This document shows positions 43,160 through 51,550 of a stretch of DNA of 64,000 bases, in pieces (positions within the stretch are counted from its first letter, which is position 1; the number at the start of each line of letters is the position of its first letter). The DNA is from Holophagales bacterium (GTDB taxonomy: Bacteria; Acidobacteriota; Thermoanaerobaculia; Multivoradales; Multivoraceae), in the NCBI GenBank assembly GCA_009843505.1, contig VYDI01000031.1, forward strand, positions 1 through 64,000, given 5' to 3'. Position numbers and translations under genes: made by a program. Under the pieces are notes generated by a model. That model was not told where the DNA came from and made no database searches. It saw only the letters and a list, made by a program, of their open reading frames with translations.

Positions 43160-44224
43160 ATGCCGAGGTCGCTTCGCCTGACGCTGACGATCCTCGCCTT
43201 GGCCGGCGCGTCTCCCGGGGGAATCGCGGCCGACGGGCTGACCGCCTACCGCGGATCGGCCTGGGCGCACCTGCAGGCGACCGCCGAACCGCCCATCCTG
43301 TGGCTGGGGACCGAACGCTCCGTGGAGTTGCCCGCGCCCGGAGTGGCCGGCTCTGCCCGCTACGACGACCTGGTTCTGCTCGACCCGCAACCTGACGGCC
43401 CACAACCTGACGGAAGGGCGGAGTGGGCGGTCGCCGGCGTCGCCCGGGGCGCGGACGGGACGCGCTTCCTGCTCTACGCCGGTCGCGACGGGGGAGTGAC
43501 CGCTCTGCCCGCGCCAGAGCGGGCGCGACCGGGAAACCGGCTCGTCTCGGCCCGGTGGCTCGCGTCGGGCGGTCCCGAGCCCCTGCACGGCCTTGCCTGG
43601 CTCGAAGCGAGCCGTCCCCGCGGCCAGGAAGTCTGGCTGGCGCCCTGGCGCGACGGCGGCTTCGAGCCCTCCGTCCGGCTCGTCGCCGATGGTCCCGGTT
43701 CCCAGACCGCGCTGGACGCCGCGGTGCTCGCCGACGGTTCCTGGCTACTCGTCTGGTGCGCCTTCGACGGCGAGGACGACGAGCTCGTCTGGCGGCAACG
43801 GCAAGCGAACGGGAACTGGGTCGGCGGCCGAGTCTCGCCCGACAACGGCGTGCCCGACATCACGCCGCGGCTCCTGGTCACCCGGGACGGCGCCGCCGTC
43901 GCCTGGAGCCGCTACGACGGCCGCGTCTACCGGGTGCGCACGGCGCGCTTCGAGGAAGGACGCTGGAGCGACGAAGACTGGGCAGGTCCTCCCGATTCGC
44001 TCTACCCCGAGTGGACGGGCGACAACGAAACGCTGCTCTACCTCGAAGGCGCGACCCGGACCTGGACCGCGGCCGGGCCGGCGTCGACGCTGCGCTTCGA
44101 GGCGGCGACCCCGGCGACGCCCGTTCTCGACCGGGACCCCACATCGGGCCTGCTGCGGGCGCTCTGGCCGGGGACGTCCGGCTGGCGCGCCGAGCCCGGA
44201 CGGCCCGCCGGGGTACGACCGTGA
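43160..44224 (+). CDS. secreted repeat protein, probable beta-propeller
   Basis: A 354-residue protein with signal peptide (LRLTLTILALAGASPGGIAAD). Repeating blocks of the form LVSARWLAS, LVWCAFDGEDDELVWRQRQ, AVAWSRYDGRVYRVRTARFEEGRW look like sialidase/BNR-type propeller blades; I recognise no catalytic residues. A 15-base unit is duplicated (PQPDG PQPDG, near residue 80). The stop overlaps the next gene's GTG start by 4 bases (GTGA), so it is coupled to the membrane glycosyltransferase-like gene. Start ATG 43160 is fixed by the promoter palindrome. Confidence 0.78.
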   Translation: MPRSLRLTLTILALAGASPGGIAADGLTAYRGSAWAHLQATAEPPILWLGTERSVELPAPGVAGSARYDDLVLLDPQPDGPQPDGRAEWAVAGVARGADGTRFLLYAGRDGGVTALPAPERARPGNRLVSARWLASGGPEPLHGLAWLEASRPRGQEVWLAPWRDGGFEPSVRLVADGPGSQTALDAAVLADGSWLLVWCAFDGEDDELVWRQRQANGNWVGGRVSPDNGVPDITPRLLVTRDGAAVAWSRYDGRVYRVRTARFEEGRWSDEDWAGPPDSLYPEWTGDNETLLYLEGATRTWTAAGPASTLRFEAATPATPVLDRDPTSGLLRALWPGTSGWRAEPGRPAGVRP

Positions 44225-46548
44225 GGAGAGCCATCCGGGCACTGGCGGTGCGCTTCCAGGCCCGGCTCCGGGACCGCGAGGGACTCTTCGCGAGCCGCAC
44301 CGCGACTGTGACGCTGGCGGCCCTGAGCTGCTTCCTGCTGGCGGTGCCGCTGACGATCGGGAAGCCCGGCCAACCGGCGACGCTCAAGGCGGACGAGCCC
44401 GCCTACTACCTGATGGCGCTCAGCCTCGCCCGCGACCTCGACCTGAGCTATGAGCCGCGGGACGGCGACCGGTTGCTCGAGGAGTTCCCGTTCAGTTCGA
44501 CCGGCAACCTGATCCTGATGACCTCGGACGGCTGGCAGACCGTCCACTACGGCAAGCCGCTGGCCTATCCGCTGTTCGGGGCGCCCTTCGCCGCCCTGTG
44601 GGGCGCCAATGGGCTGCTGTTCCTCAACATGGCGCTGTTCGTCGCCATGCTGTGGCTGGCCGCGATGTTCCTGGCGCGGCGCGCCTCGCCCGGCGTCGCC
44701 GCCACCTTCGCCTGCGGCCTGCTGCTGCTCTCGGCCTGCTCGCGCTACGTGTTCTGGATCCAGCCGGAAGTGTTCAACATGTTCGGCGTCTTCGGCGCCC
44801 TCTACTGGGGCTTCGAAAACCGCCGGCGCGCCTGGTGGCTGACGGCCCTCTCCGGCGTGCTGCTGGCGCTGCCGGTCTACAACAAGCCGATGTTCGCCGC
44901 GATCGCGCTGCCTCTCGCCGGCGCCTTCCTGCTGCGCCGGCAGTGGCGGACGGCCGCCCTCTGGATCGCCGGCTTCGCGGCCACGCTGGCGCTGCTCTCC
45001 GCGATGTCGCTCGGCTGGACCGGCCAGTTCCTGCCCTACCTCGGCTCCGACGTGCGGGCGGCGGTGCGCGTGTGCGAGCCGGGCGGCTGGCCGCCGGAGA
45101 TTGTCGAAGCCCGCCGCATCGCCGCCGGAGCCGCTCCGACGACCGGCGAAGCAGCCGCCGCGGTCACCATCCCGGACTCGCCGACCGGCAACACGTTCTC
45201 CTGGCTCTTCCGCATTCCCCGCCAGTCGGTCGGCGAGGTCGTCGAGAACGTCGGCTACTTCCTGGTCGGCCGCCACGCGGGGCTACTGCCCTACCACCCG
45301 TTCGCGGTCATCGCCTTCGGCCTGTTCCTGTTCAGCGGTCGCCGCGACCGGGACCGCTGGCTGCTGGTCCTGGCGCTGGCCGTGATCGCAGGCTACTTCC
45401 TGCTCTTCATCGGCTGGAACTGGCAGGGCGGCGGCGGCTTCATCGGCAACCGCTACTTCGTGAGCGTGATGCCGGCGTTTCTCTTCCTCGTGCCGGGCCG
45501 GATCCCGCCGTGGACGCTGCCGGCCGGCTTCCTCGCCGCCGGCCTGTTCGTCGGCGCGATGGTGCTGGCGCCCTTCGGCGTCACCGTGCCCGCGCCGACG
45601 CTGCAGGCGCACACCCGCAACGCGCCGCTCCGCTACCTGCCGTTCGAGTTCTCTCTGCGCAACGTGCCCGGCTACGAGCGGAGAAGCATCGCCGGCATGA
45701 GGATCCTCGGCCGGGCCGACCGTGTGCTGGAACGCGGCGGTTCCTGGTGGGTTGCCGCCCGCGGTCCGAGCGAGCTGTTCATCGAGTCCAGGCACCGGTT
45801 CGACAGCCTGACGCTCTTCGTCACTTCGCCCGTGGCGCCGAATCGCCTGCGGCTGAGGCTCGACGGCGGTCCGGCGGTCGACGTGGAGTTCGCCGAGGCC
45901 GGCCGGCGCCAGCGGGTGACTCTCGGTTCATCCAGGCCGCACAAGACGCGACGGCGCGACGGCCACCGCAGCTACGTCCATCGCCTGCGCGTCGAGACGG
46001 ACCGCGGCGCGCCGACCATCTGGACCAGGGTGCGGCCGCCGGCCCCGTGCGCCGCCTACGCCTGGAACCGCGAAACCGACGAGACCTTCTACCTCGGCGC
46101 CGAACTGCGGTTCCTGGGTAGTGAGGAACACATGAACGCGGAGGTCTTCGCAGCGCGGATCGGCACCGTCGGCCTGATGCCGGCCACGCTTCCGGCCGGT
46201 GCGGAAGTCGAACTCCCGGTCGGCGTGACGAACGAGTCCCAGATCACCTGGCGTCGCCAGGGCTACGTCGGCGTGAACCTCGCGTCCCGCTGGCGGCAGG
46301 GCATCGCGACGGGCGAAGACGAAGAGCCCGGTCCCCGGATCGCCCCGGAAGGCAGGCGCACCCTGCTGCCGGAGCTGGACCCCGGCGCCTTCGCGACGGT
46401 GATGCTGCGGGTGCGCGCACCGGACGAACCAGGCGACTACACCCTGGATATCGACCTCGTCTACGAGCAGGTCGCCTGGTTCGAGCAGCGCGGCGGCGTA
46501 CCGCTACGGCTGCCGGTCCGGGTGGAGGCGCCCGGCACGCTCGAGTAA
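44221..46548 (+). CDS. GT-C-like membrane glycosyltransferase with periplasmic C-terminal domain
   Basis: A 775-residue protein from GTG 44221. About ten TM helices over the first 490 residues; the first extracytoplasmic loop has KADEPAYYLMALSLARDLDL, with the acidic motif near TM1 typical of GT-C enzymes (PMT/ArnT-like) that use polyprenyl-phosphate sugars. After the membrane part come about 280 residues of periplasmic beta-rich sequence (DSLTLFVTSPVAPNRLRLRL; VELPVGVTNESQITW), the last part Ig-like. Likely glycosylates an envelope polymer or protein. Coupled to the gene upstream. Specific donor and acceptor unknown. Confidence 0.82.
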   Translation: MRRAIRALAVRFQARLRDREGLFASRTATVTLAALSCFLLAVPLTIGKPGQPATLKADEPAYYLMALSLARDLDLSYEPRDGDRLLEEFPFSSTGNLILMTSDGWQTVHYGKPLAYPLFGAPFAALWGANGLLFLNMALFVAMLWLAAMFLARRASPGVAATFACGLLLLSACSRYVFWIQPEVFNMFGVFGALYWGFENRRRAWWLTALSGVLLALPVYNKPMFAAIALPLAGAFLLRRQWRTAALWIAGFAATLALLSAMSLGWTGQFLPYLGSDVRAAVRVCEPGGWPPEIVEARRIAAGAAPTTGEAAAAVTIPDSPTGNTFSWLFRIPRQSVGEVVENVGYFLVGRHAGLLPYHPFAVIAFGLFLFSGRRDRDRWLLVLALAVIAGYFLLFIGWNWQGGGGFIGNRYFVSVMPAFLFLVPGRIPPWTLPAGFLAAGLFVGAMVLAPFGVTVPAPTLQAHTRNAPLRYLPFEFSLRNVPGYERRSIAGMRILGRADRVLERGGSWWVAARGPSELFIESRHRFDSLTLFVTSPVAPNRLRLRLDGGPAVDVEFAEAGRRQRVTLGSSRPHKTRRRDGHRSYVHRLRVETDRGAPTIWTRVRPPAPCAAYAWNRETDETFYLGAELRFLGSEEHMNAEVFAARIGTVGLMPATLPAGAEVELPVGVTNESQITWRRQGYVGVNLASRWRQGIATGEDEEPGPRIAPEGRRTLLPELDPGAFATVMLRVRAPDEPGDYTLDIDLVYEQVAWFEQRGGVPLRLPVRVEAPGTLE

Positions 46549-46555
46549 GGCTCCC

Positions 46556-47932
46556 TCAGGCCAGCTCTTCGAGCAGTCCGGCCTCGCGCAACGCGTCGGC
46601 CGCCTCGCCGACGACGCCTGGCGGCAGGCCGGAGCGCTCAGCGATGTCGTCCAGCGAATGCTCGCCGTCGCTCTGGTTGAGCACCCACAGCATCGCGATC
46701 TCGAACTCCTTGCGGCCGGCGCCGCCGAGGCCGCCGTAGAGGCCGCGGCGGCCGAGCTGGGGTTCGCCGAAGGGCTCGAGGTTGCGATAGCGGCGGCCGC
46801 CGCCGCTCTTCCGGCCGCCTTCGGCGGCAACCGGTGGGGGCGCCGGCGCACCCAGCCTTTCCTCCAGCGCGGCCGCCGTCGCCAGATACGCCGCCAGGGA
46901 GCCGGCGAGGGCTTCCGCGCCGATGAAGGACAGATCGTCGGCGGAGGTGTGGTACTCGGGGTAGCGGCCCCAGGGCGTGCGGGTCAGCACCCCGACCGGC
47001 AGGTCGAAACCCGGGGAGCAGTACTGGCGCTCGTCGTAGCCGAAGGGGAAGAAGTCCTCGGTGACGAGGTCCTCGCCGAGACCGGCCAGGGCGGCGACCA
47101 CGGCGCGGTCGATCTCGTGCTCGCCGTAGCGGCTCCTCTTGTAGTGGAAGCCGCCCCCGTCGCCGAGGTTGGCGGCGATCAGCCCGTGGCGAAAGCTGTC
47201 GAGGCGGTCGCGGTTCCGGGCCAGCCAGGCGATCGCGCCGATGGCGCCCGGGGCGAACAGGAAACGGTAGCTGTAGCGGCGTTCGGGCACCGCGGCCAGC
47301 GCTTCGGCCAGGTGGACCGCGACCGCGATCCCCGAGAGATTGTCGTTGGCGAGCTGCGGGTGGCAGACGTGGCTCGAGATGAGCACCTCTTCGGCGCTCG
47401 ACCCGGGGAGCAGGCACTCGCCCCAGGTCATCGAGCCGTCCTCCAGCGAGGCGTCGACGAAGACCTCGTACTCGCCGTCCGGCAGCGATTCCAGGAGACG
47501 ATGAGGCAGGCAGAAGCCCCAGGTTTCTTCGTAGTAGGAGGTGCGGTAGGGGATCAGGTCCGGCTGTTCGGACAGGCTGTGGAGGTGCGGCCGCAGCTCG
47601 TCGAGCCTCATCGTGCGATGCACGGGGACGCTGTAGCCGACGAGGTGGAGGTTGTGGTCGGCCAAATCGACGACGCGGCGGCCCGAGGGACCGCGAATCC
47701 ACGCCTGACGCGGGTTCCACTCCCGCGGCACGGTCCAGTCGAGGACCTGCGTGCCGGTCGGCAGTTCGTGGACCTGCAACGGGATGCGGCGGGCAATCCG
47801 ATCGAGGGTCTCGCGCACGCCGTCGCCGGTCAGGCTGCGAGGGATGGGGTAGAGCCCGGCGGCGAGGTCCATCATCGACCGTCCGGCCGCGTCGCGGTCG
47901 AGGGCGGTGAGCGCCTGCCGGACGGTGGACAT
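46556..47932 (-). CDS. DUF4910-type aminopeptidase-like protein with C-terminal winged helix
   Basis: A 458-residue protein. ISSHVCHPQLANDNLSGIAVAV carries metal-ligand His and Asp as in M28-related peptidases; NLHLVGYSVPVHRTM, YEVFVDASLEDGSMTWGE, EDFFPFGYDERQYCSPGFDLP and EYHTSADDL follow the DUF4910 pattern. A C-terminal winged-helix domain (EIAMLWVLNQSDGEHSLDDIA) is usual in the family. Members are often found in surface polysaccharide loci; role unproven. Start ATG 47932 gives MSTVRQALTALDRD. The segment LGAPAPPPVAAEGGRK before RYRNLEPFGEPQL is encoded by a palindromic repeat (46811-46855). Confidence 0.85.
   Translation of the reverse strand: MSTVRQALTALDRDAAGRSMMDLAAGLYPIPRSLTGDGVRETLDRIARRIPLQVHELPTGTQVLDWTVPREWNPRQAWIRGPSGRRVVDLADHNLHLVGYSVPVHRTMRLDELRPHLHSLSEQPDLIPYRTSYYEETWGFCLPHRLLESLPDGEYEVFVDASLEDGSMTWGECLLPGSSAEEVLISSHVCHPQLANDNLSGIAVAVHLAEALAAVPERRYSYRFLFAPGAIGAIAWLARNRDRLDSFRHGLIAANLGDGGGFHYKRSRYGEHEIDRAVVAALAGLGEDLVTEDFFPFGYDERQYCSPGFDLPVGVLTRTPWGRYPEYHTSADDLSFIGAEALAGSLAAYLATAAALEERLGAPAPPPVAAEGGRKSGGGRRYRNLEPFGEPQLGRRGLYGGLGGAGRKEFEIAMLWVLNQSDGEHSLDDIAERSGLPPGVVGEAADALREAGLLEELA
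46811..46855. repeat. palindromic repeat inside the DUF4910 gene
   Basis: GGCCGCC-TTC-GGCGGC then CCGGTGGGGGCGCCGG and the tail GCGCACCCAG; the left module is absent. In frame, but read in a different frame from the glmM copy. Confidence 0.8.
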
Positions 47933-47960
47933 GGACCTATTCTGCGCGAAGCCTGAATGG

Positions 47961-48032
47961 AGCCGGCCTGGCGGCCGGCGCGCCTCACTGGCCGCCTGCG
48001 GCGGCAGCCGGCGGGGACGCCAGCGCACCCAG
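47961..48032. repeat. palindromic repeat 3' of the membrane phosphodiesterase-like gene
   Basis: All three modules: GCCGGCC-TGG-CGGCCGGC, GGCCGCC-TGC-GGCGGC, GCCGGCG-GGGA-CGCCAGC, tail GCGCACCCAG. It fills the gap between the stop at 48049 and the start at 47932 of two same-strand genes. Confidence 0.85.
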
Positions 48033-48048
48033 TGTGCGGCAGCGCCGG

Positions 48049-49872
48049 TTACAAGTACCCCATCGCCTTCAGGCGCTCGATCTCCTGCCGCGTCCGCTCG
48101 ACGTTGGTGCCGCCCACCGTGTCGACCGGCTGCCACGCGTCGCGGTAGGTCGCCACGCGCCCGGACGAACCCACATCGAGCGGCGCCTCGAACGCCTCGC
48201 TCAGCACCCTGCCCTCCGCATCCTCCGGCAGAGGCAGACCCAGCAGCGCCACCATGGTCGGGAAGACATCGAGCACGTGGCTAGTCTCCAGCCGGTGACC
48301 GCGGCGGATGCCGGGGCCGTACATCAGCAGGACGCCGTCCGGGCCGTGCCGGTGCTGGGTGTACAGCCGGTGGACGAAGGTCGGCGACTGGCCGTGATCC
48401 GAGGCGACGACGAAGACCGTCTCCGGACCCAGGGCCCGGCGCAACTCGCCGACCAGGCCGTCGATCCGCCGGTAGACATCGGCCACCGCTTCCCCGTGCT
48501 CTTCGATGCCCGCCCGAGAGACGAACGGGAAGAACTCCGGCTCGGCCCAGCGCCAGCGCTGGTGCGAGACGGTGTCCGGTTCATGGGTGTAGAGGTTGAG
48601 GAAGCGCGGCGGCGGCTCGCCCTGCGCGGAGCGGTGCTCCAGCAGGGCGATCACGGCCCGGTGCTGCCAGTCGAGGTCCGGCCGGCCGGCGGCCGCGTCC
48701 ATGACCTCCCGGGGCAACTCCGGCGGCTGCGCGAACCACTCGAGCGTCGTGTCCACGGTGCCGGACGCCGCCAGCGTGTCGTTCAGGCCGTAGCCGAGAA
48801 GCCGGCTCGACGGATCGAACATCCGCTGAGCCGGAAACGAGTAGAAGTAGCCGTCGACGACGACGGTCGCCAGCCCGGCCCGATCCGCGATCTCCCAGAT
48901 CGGCGGCGACGCCAGATCGAGCCGGTTGACGAAGCGCCGCGAGATCCCCGGCGCCCCGGCCACCAGGTCGATCAGCTCCTTGAAGCTGGTGCGGTGAACC
49001 GGAAACAGGCCGGCTCCCGAACCCGGAAACCGAATCCGGTAGAAGTCGTGCACGCCGTGCCGCCGGGGCGTCTCGCCGGTGTAGATCGACGCCCAGATCA
49101 CCGCGGAGTTGGCGTCGCTGATCGTCGCGAGCCGGCTCGACGTGCCCTCGCGGACGAACTCCGCCAGGTTCGGCAGCTCGCCGTCGTCGATCAGGTCCTG
49201 GAGCATGTCGGGGTCCACCCCGTCGAACCCCAGCAGGGCCACCGGCGGCCCGTCGCCGGCGACCAGCGCCGTCGGGTCGAAGGACGCCGTCCTTTCCTCC
49301 GGAGCGAGCCGGAACGCGATCGGCAGCACCACATGGGCCACGACCAGGGCCAGCGCGAGCGCGCCCACCAGCCGCGGCAGTCGACCGGAGGCGGCGAGAC
49401 GGGCCGCCCGAGCCGCAAGCGCCCAGGTGACGATCCAGATGACGGCGCCGGTCAGGACGCCGGCCACGGCAAGAAACAGCGCCATGCTCCGGAAGCCGCG
49501 GGGCGTGAACCAGGGGACCTGCCCGTAGGTCAGGCCGTAGAACAGGACGAGCTCGAGGAAAACGAGATTGAAGAGGCAGGCGGCGAAGACGACCGGGTTG
49601 CCCGCGGGCCTGCGGCGCAGTTGGGCGAGCGTCCGCCACAGCAACCCCAGACCGCCGAAAGCGGCGCCCGCCCAGACCCCGTAGAGCAACGCGAACAGCA
49701 GGAGCGCGGCGACTCCGGTGACGGCGCTCTCCGTCCGGTTGTGCACCAGGTGCGCAAGCGAGATCGGGCCGCCGAACAGCAGCGCGCCGAACAACAGACC
49801 GGCGCTCAGGTCGCGGCCGCAGGCGACCAGCGACTCGCGAACGAAGGAAGCGGCGCCAGCACGTTCGGCCAC
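48049..49872 (-). CDS. membrane alkaline-phosphatase-superfamily phosphodiesterase/sulfatase-like protein
   Basis: A 607-residue protein. About five N-terminal TM helices (for example AGLLFGALLFGGPISLAHLV; VVFAACLFNLVFLELVLF), then a periplasmic type I phosphodiesterase/nucleotide pyrophosphatase-like domain: VALLGFDGVDPDMLQDL (metal Asp), Thr/Ser of SDANSAVIWASIYTG at the nucleophile place, and VVASDHGQSPTFVH. No CxPxR. Such proteins are common in Acidobacteriota and may modify lipids or glycans. GTG 49872 has TATCAT 8 bases upstream. It shares a C-terminal IERLKAMGYL ending with other sulfatase-like proteins. Confidence 0.85.
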   Translation of the reverse strand: MAERAGAASFVRESLVACGRDLSAGLLFGALLFGGPISLAHLVHNRTESAVTGVAALLLFALLYGVWAGAAFGGLGLLWRTLAQLRRRPAGNPVVFAACLFNLVFLELVLFYGLTYGQVPWFTPRGFRSMALFLAVAGVLTGAVIWIVTWALAARAARLAASGRLPRLVGALALALVVAHVVLPIAFRLAPEERTASFDPTALVAGDGPPVALLGFDGVDPDMLQDLIDDGELPNLAEFVREGTSSRLATISDANSAVIWASIYTGETPRRHGVHDFYRIRFPGSGAGLFPVHRTSFKELIDLVAGAPGISRRFVNRLDLASPPIWEIADRAGLATVVVDGYFYSFPAQRMFDPSSRLLGYGLNDTLAASGTVDTTLEWFAQPPELPREVMDAAAGRPDLDWQHRAVIALLEHRSAQGEPPPRFLNLYTHEPDTVSHQRWRWAEPEFFPFVSRAGIEEHGEAVADVYRRIDGLVGELRRALGPETVFVVASDHGQSPTFVHRLYTQHRHGPDGVLLMYGPGIRRGHRLETSHVLDVFPTMVALLGLPLPEDAEGRVLSEAFEAPLDVGSSGRVATYRDAWQPVDTVGGTNVERTRQEIERLKAMGYL

Positions 49873-49880
49873 GGGCCGGG

Positions 49881-49886
49881 ATGATA
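49881..49886 (-). promoter_or_regulatory. -10 box TATCAT before 49872
   Basis: TATCAT on the minus strand 8 bases before the GTG; the same hexamer and gap as tatA. Confidence 0.45.
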
Positions 49887-50024
49887 CGGCAGCGATGGCC
49901 CGTCGCTGCTAGGGTCGCGCTCCCCGCGTCGGCGCGATGCGGGCCGAACCGCGAGTTGCCTGAAGGAACTGGACATGGCCACTTCTGAAGCAGCAGGGTC
50001 GGTCATGGGACTTGCGACGGACTC

Positions 50025-51380
50025 GTGACAGCGAAATCCAACGTAGTCGTCGTCGGCATGCAGTGGGGCGACGAGGGCAAGGGAAAGATCATCGATCTCC
50101 TGTGCCCCGCCTTCGACGCCGTGGTCCGCTTCCAGGGCGGCAACAACGCCGGCCACACGGTGAAGTTCGGCAGCGGCGAGGGCGACGAGCACTTCGCGTT
50201 GCACCTGATCCCCTCCGGCATCCTGCACGAGGGAGTGGCCTGCTACCTGGGCAACGGCATGGTGATCAACCCGGACGCCTTTCTCGCCGAGGTCGCCCAA
50301 CTGGAGCGACGAGGCATCGAAACGGCCGGCCGGCTGCGGCTTTCCGACCGGGCGCACGCCCTGACGCCGGTGCACGTGGCGCTCGACATCGTCCGCGAGG
50401 AGGCTCGGGGAGCGAACCGAATCGGCACGACGGCCAAGGGCATCGGCCCGGCCTACGAGAGCAAGATCGGCCGCACCGGCATCCGCCTGGCAGAGCTCGT
50501 CGCCGGCGGCGAGGCGATGATGAACCGGCAGATCGTACGAGTCGCGGACTTCGAGCGCGCCGCCGCCGAAGGCGCCGAACTGGACCCCGAAGCCGCCGCC
50601 GAAGACTTCACCCGCTGGGCCGAACGCCTGTCTCCCTACCTCTGCGACCTGTCGGTCGAGCTCGACGGTCTGATGCGGAGCGGGCGCACCGTGCTCTTCG
50701 AGGGCGCGCAGGGCGCCCTGCTCGACGTCGACCACGGGACCTATCCCTACGTGACGAGCTCGAACTCGACGACCGGCGGCGCCGCGACCGGCAGCGGCGT
50801 GCCGCCGACGGCGATCGACGGCGCGATCGGGGTAGTCAAGGCGTACACGACCCGGGTTGGCGAAGGGCCGATGCCCACCGAGCTGTTCGACGACGTGGGA
50901 AGCCACCTGCGAGACCGCGGACACGAGTTCGGCACGACGACCGGCCGGCCCCGGCGCTGCGGCTGGCTCGACCTGGTCGTCCTGCGCCACGCCAGCCGGG
51001 TCAACGGGGCGCGCTGCCTGGCGCTGACGAAGATCGACGTGCTCGACGAACTGGACGAACTCCAGGTCTGCGTCGCCTACCGCATCGGCGGCGAGGTGGT
51101 GCACAACCTGCCGGCGGTCACCGACCGCCTGGAAGCCGCCGAGCCCATCTACCGCAGCTTCCCCGGCTGGAAACAGGACACGCGCGGGGTACTCGAGCGG
51201 AGGGACCTGCCGCAGGCCGCCCTCGACTACATCGACTTCCTGGAGCAGGAACTCGAGGCCAGCGCGGATCTGATCTCGTCCGGTCCACGGCGTGAGGAAA
51301 CCGTCGTCAGCGGCGGTGGCGCGCTCGGGGAGTGGCTGGGCGACCGTCTCGGAGCGGTGCAGGCGGCCGTCGGAGAGTAA
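50025..51380 (+). CDS. purA: adenylosuccinate synthetase
   Basis: A 451-residue protein. VVVVGMQWGDEGKGKIIDLL, FQGGNNAGHTVKFG, GTTAKGIGPAYESKIGRTGIR, FEGAQGALLDVDHGTYPYVTSSN and GTTTGRPRRCGWLDLV are all diagnostic. Joins IMP and aspartate using GTP. GTG start 50025 without a clear Shine-Dalgarno. Followed by a palindromic repeat and tRNA-Lys. Confidence 0.97.
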   Translation: MTAKSNVVVVGMQWGDEGKGKIIDLLCPAFDAVVRFQGGNNAGHTVKFGSGEGDEHFALHLIPSGILHEGVACYLGNGMVINPDAFLAEVAQLERRGIETAGRLRLSDRAHALTPVHVALDIVREEARGANRIGTTAKGIGPAYESKIGRTGIRLAELVAGGEAMMNRQIVRVADFERAAAEGAELDPEAAAEDFTRWAERLSPYLCDLSVELDGLMRSGRTVLFEGAQGALLDVDHGTYPYVTSSNSTTGGAATGSGVPPTAIDGAIGVVKAYTTRVGEGPMPTELFDDVGSHLRDRGHEFGTTTGRPRRCGWLDLVVLRHASRVNGARCLALTKIDVLDELDELQVCVAYRIGGEVVHNLPAVTDRLEAAEPIYRSFPGWKQDTRGVLERRDLPQAALDYIDFLEQELEASADLISSGPRREETVVSGGGALGEWLGDRLGAVQAAVGE

Positions 51381-51383
51381 ACC

Positions 51384-51430
51384 GGATTCCGCCTGCGGCG
51401 GATGCCGGCCAGAGGGCCCGGCGCACCGAC
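51384..51430. repeat. palindromic repeat 3' of purA
   Basis: TTCCGCC-TGC-GGCGGA hairpin, GCCGG-CCAGAGGGCCCGGC and the tail GCGCACCGAC. It starts 3 bases after the purA stop codon. Diverged from the other copies in the third hairpin. Confidence 0.65.
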
Positions 51431-51453
51431 AAGCCGGCACGTCCCCCGGGGCG

Positions 51454-51459
51454 TATACT
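51454..51459 (+). promoter_or_regulatory. -10 box TATACT of tRNA-Lys
   Basis: TATACT (5/6 match) ends 5 bases before the mature tRNA; no good -35 is present. Confidence 0.45.
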
Positions 51460-51464
51460 GCGCC

Positions 51465-51540
51465 GGGCCGTTAGCTCAGTTGGTAGAGCAGTGGACTTTT
51501 AATCCAAGGGTCGGGGGTTCGATCCCCTCACGGCCCACCA
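51465..51540 (+). tRNA. tRNA-Lys (TTT)
   Basis: A 76-nt cloverleaf: acceptor GGGCCGT/ACGGCCC, anticodon loop CTTTTAA on a GTGGA/TCCAA stem (anticodon TTT), T-arm GGGGGTTCGATCCCC, CCA encoded at 51538-51540. Confidence 0.97.
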
Positions 51541-51550
51541 CGGTCAAGCG

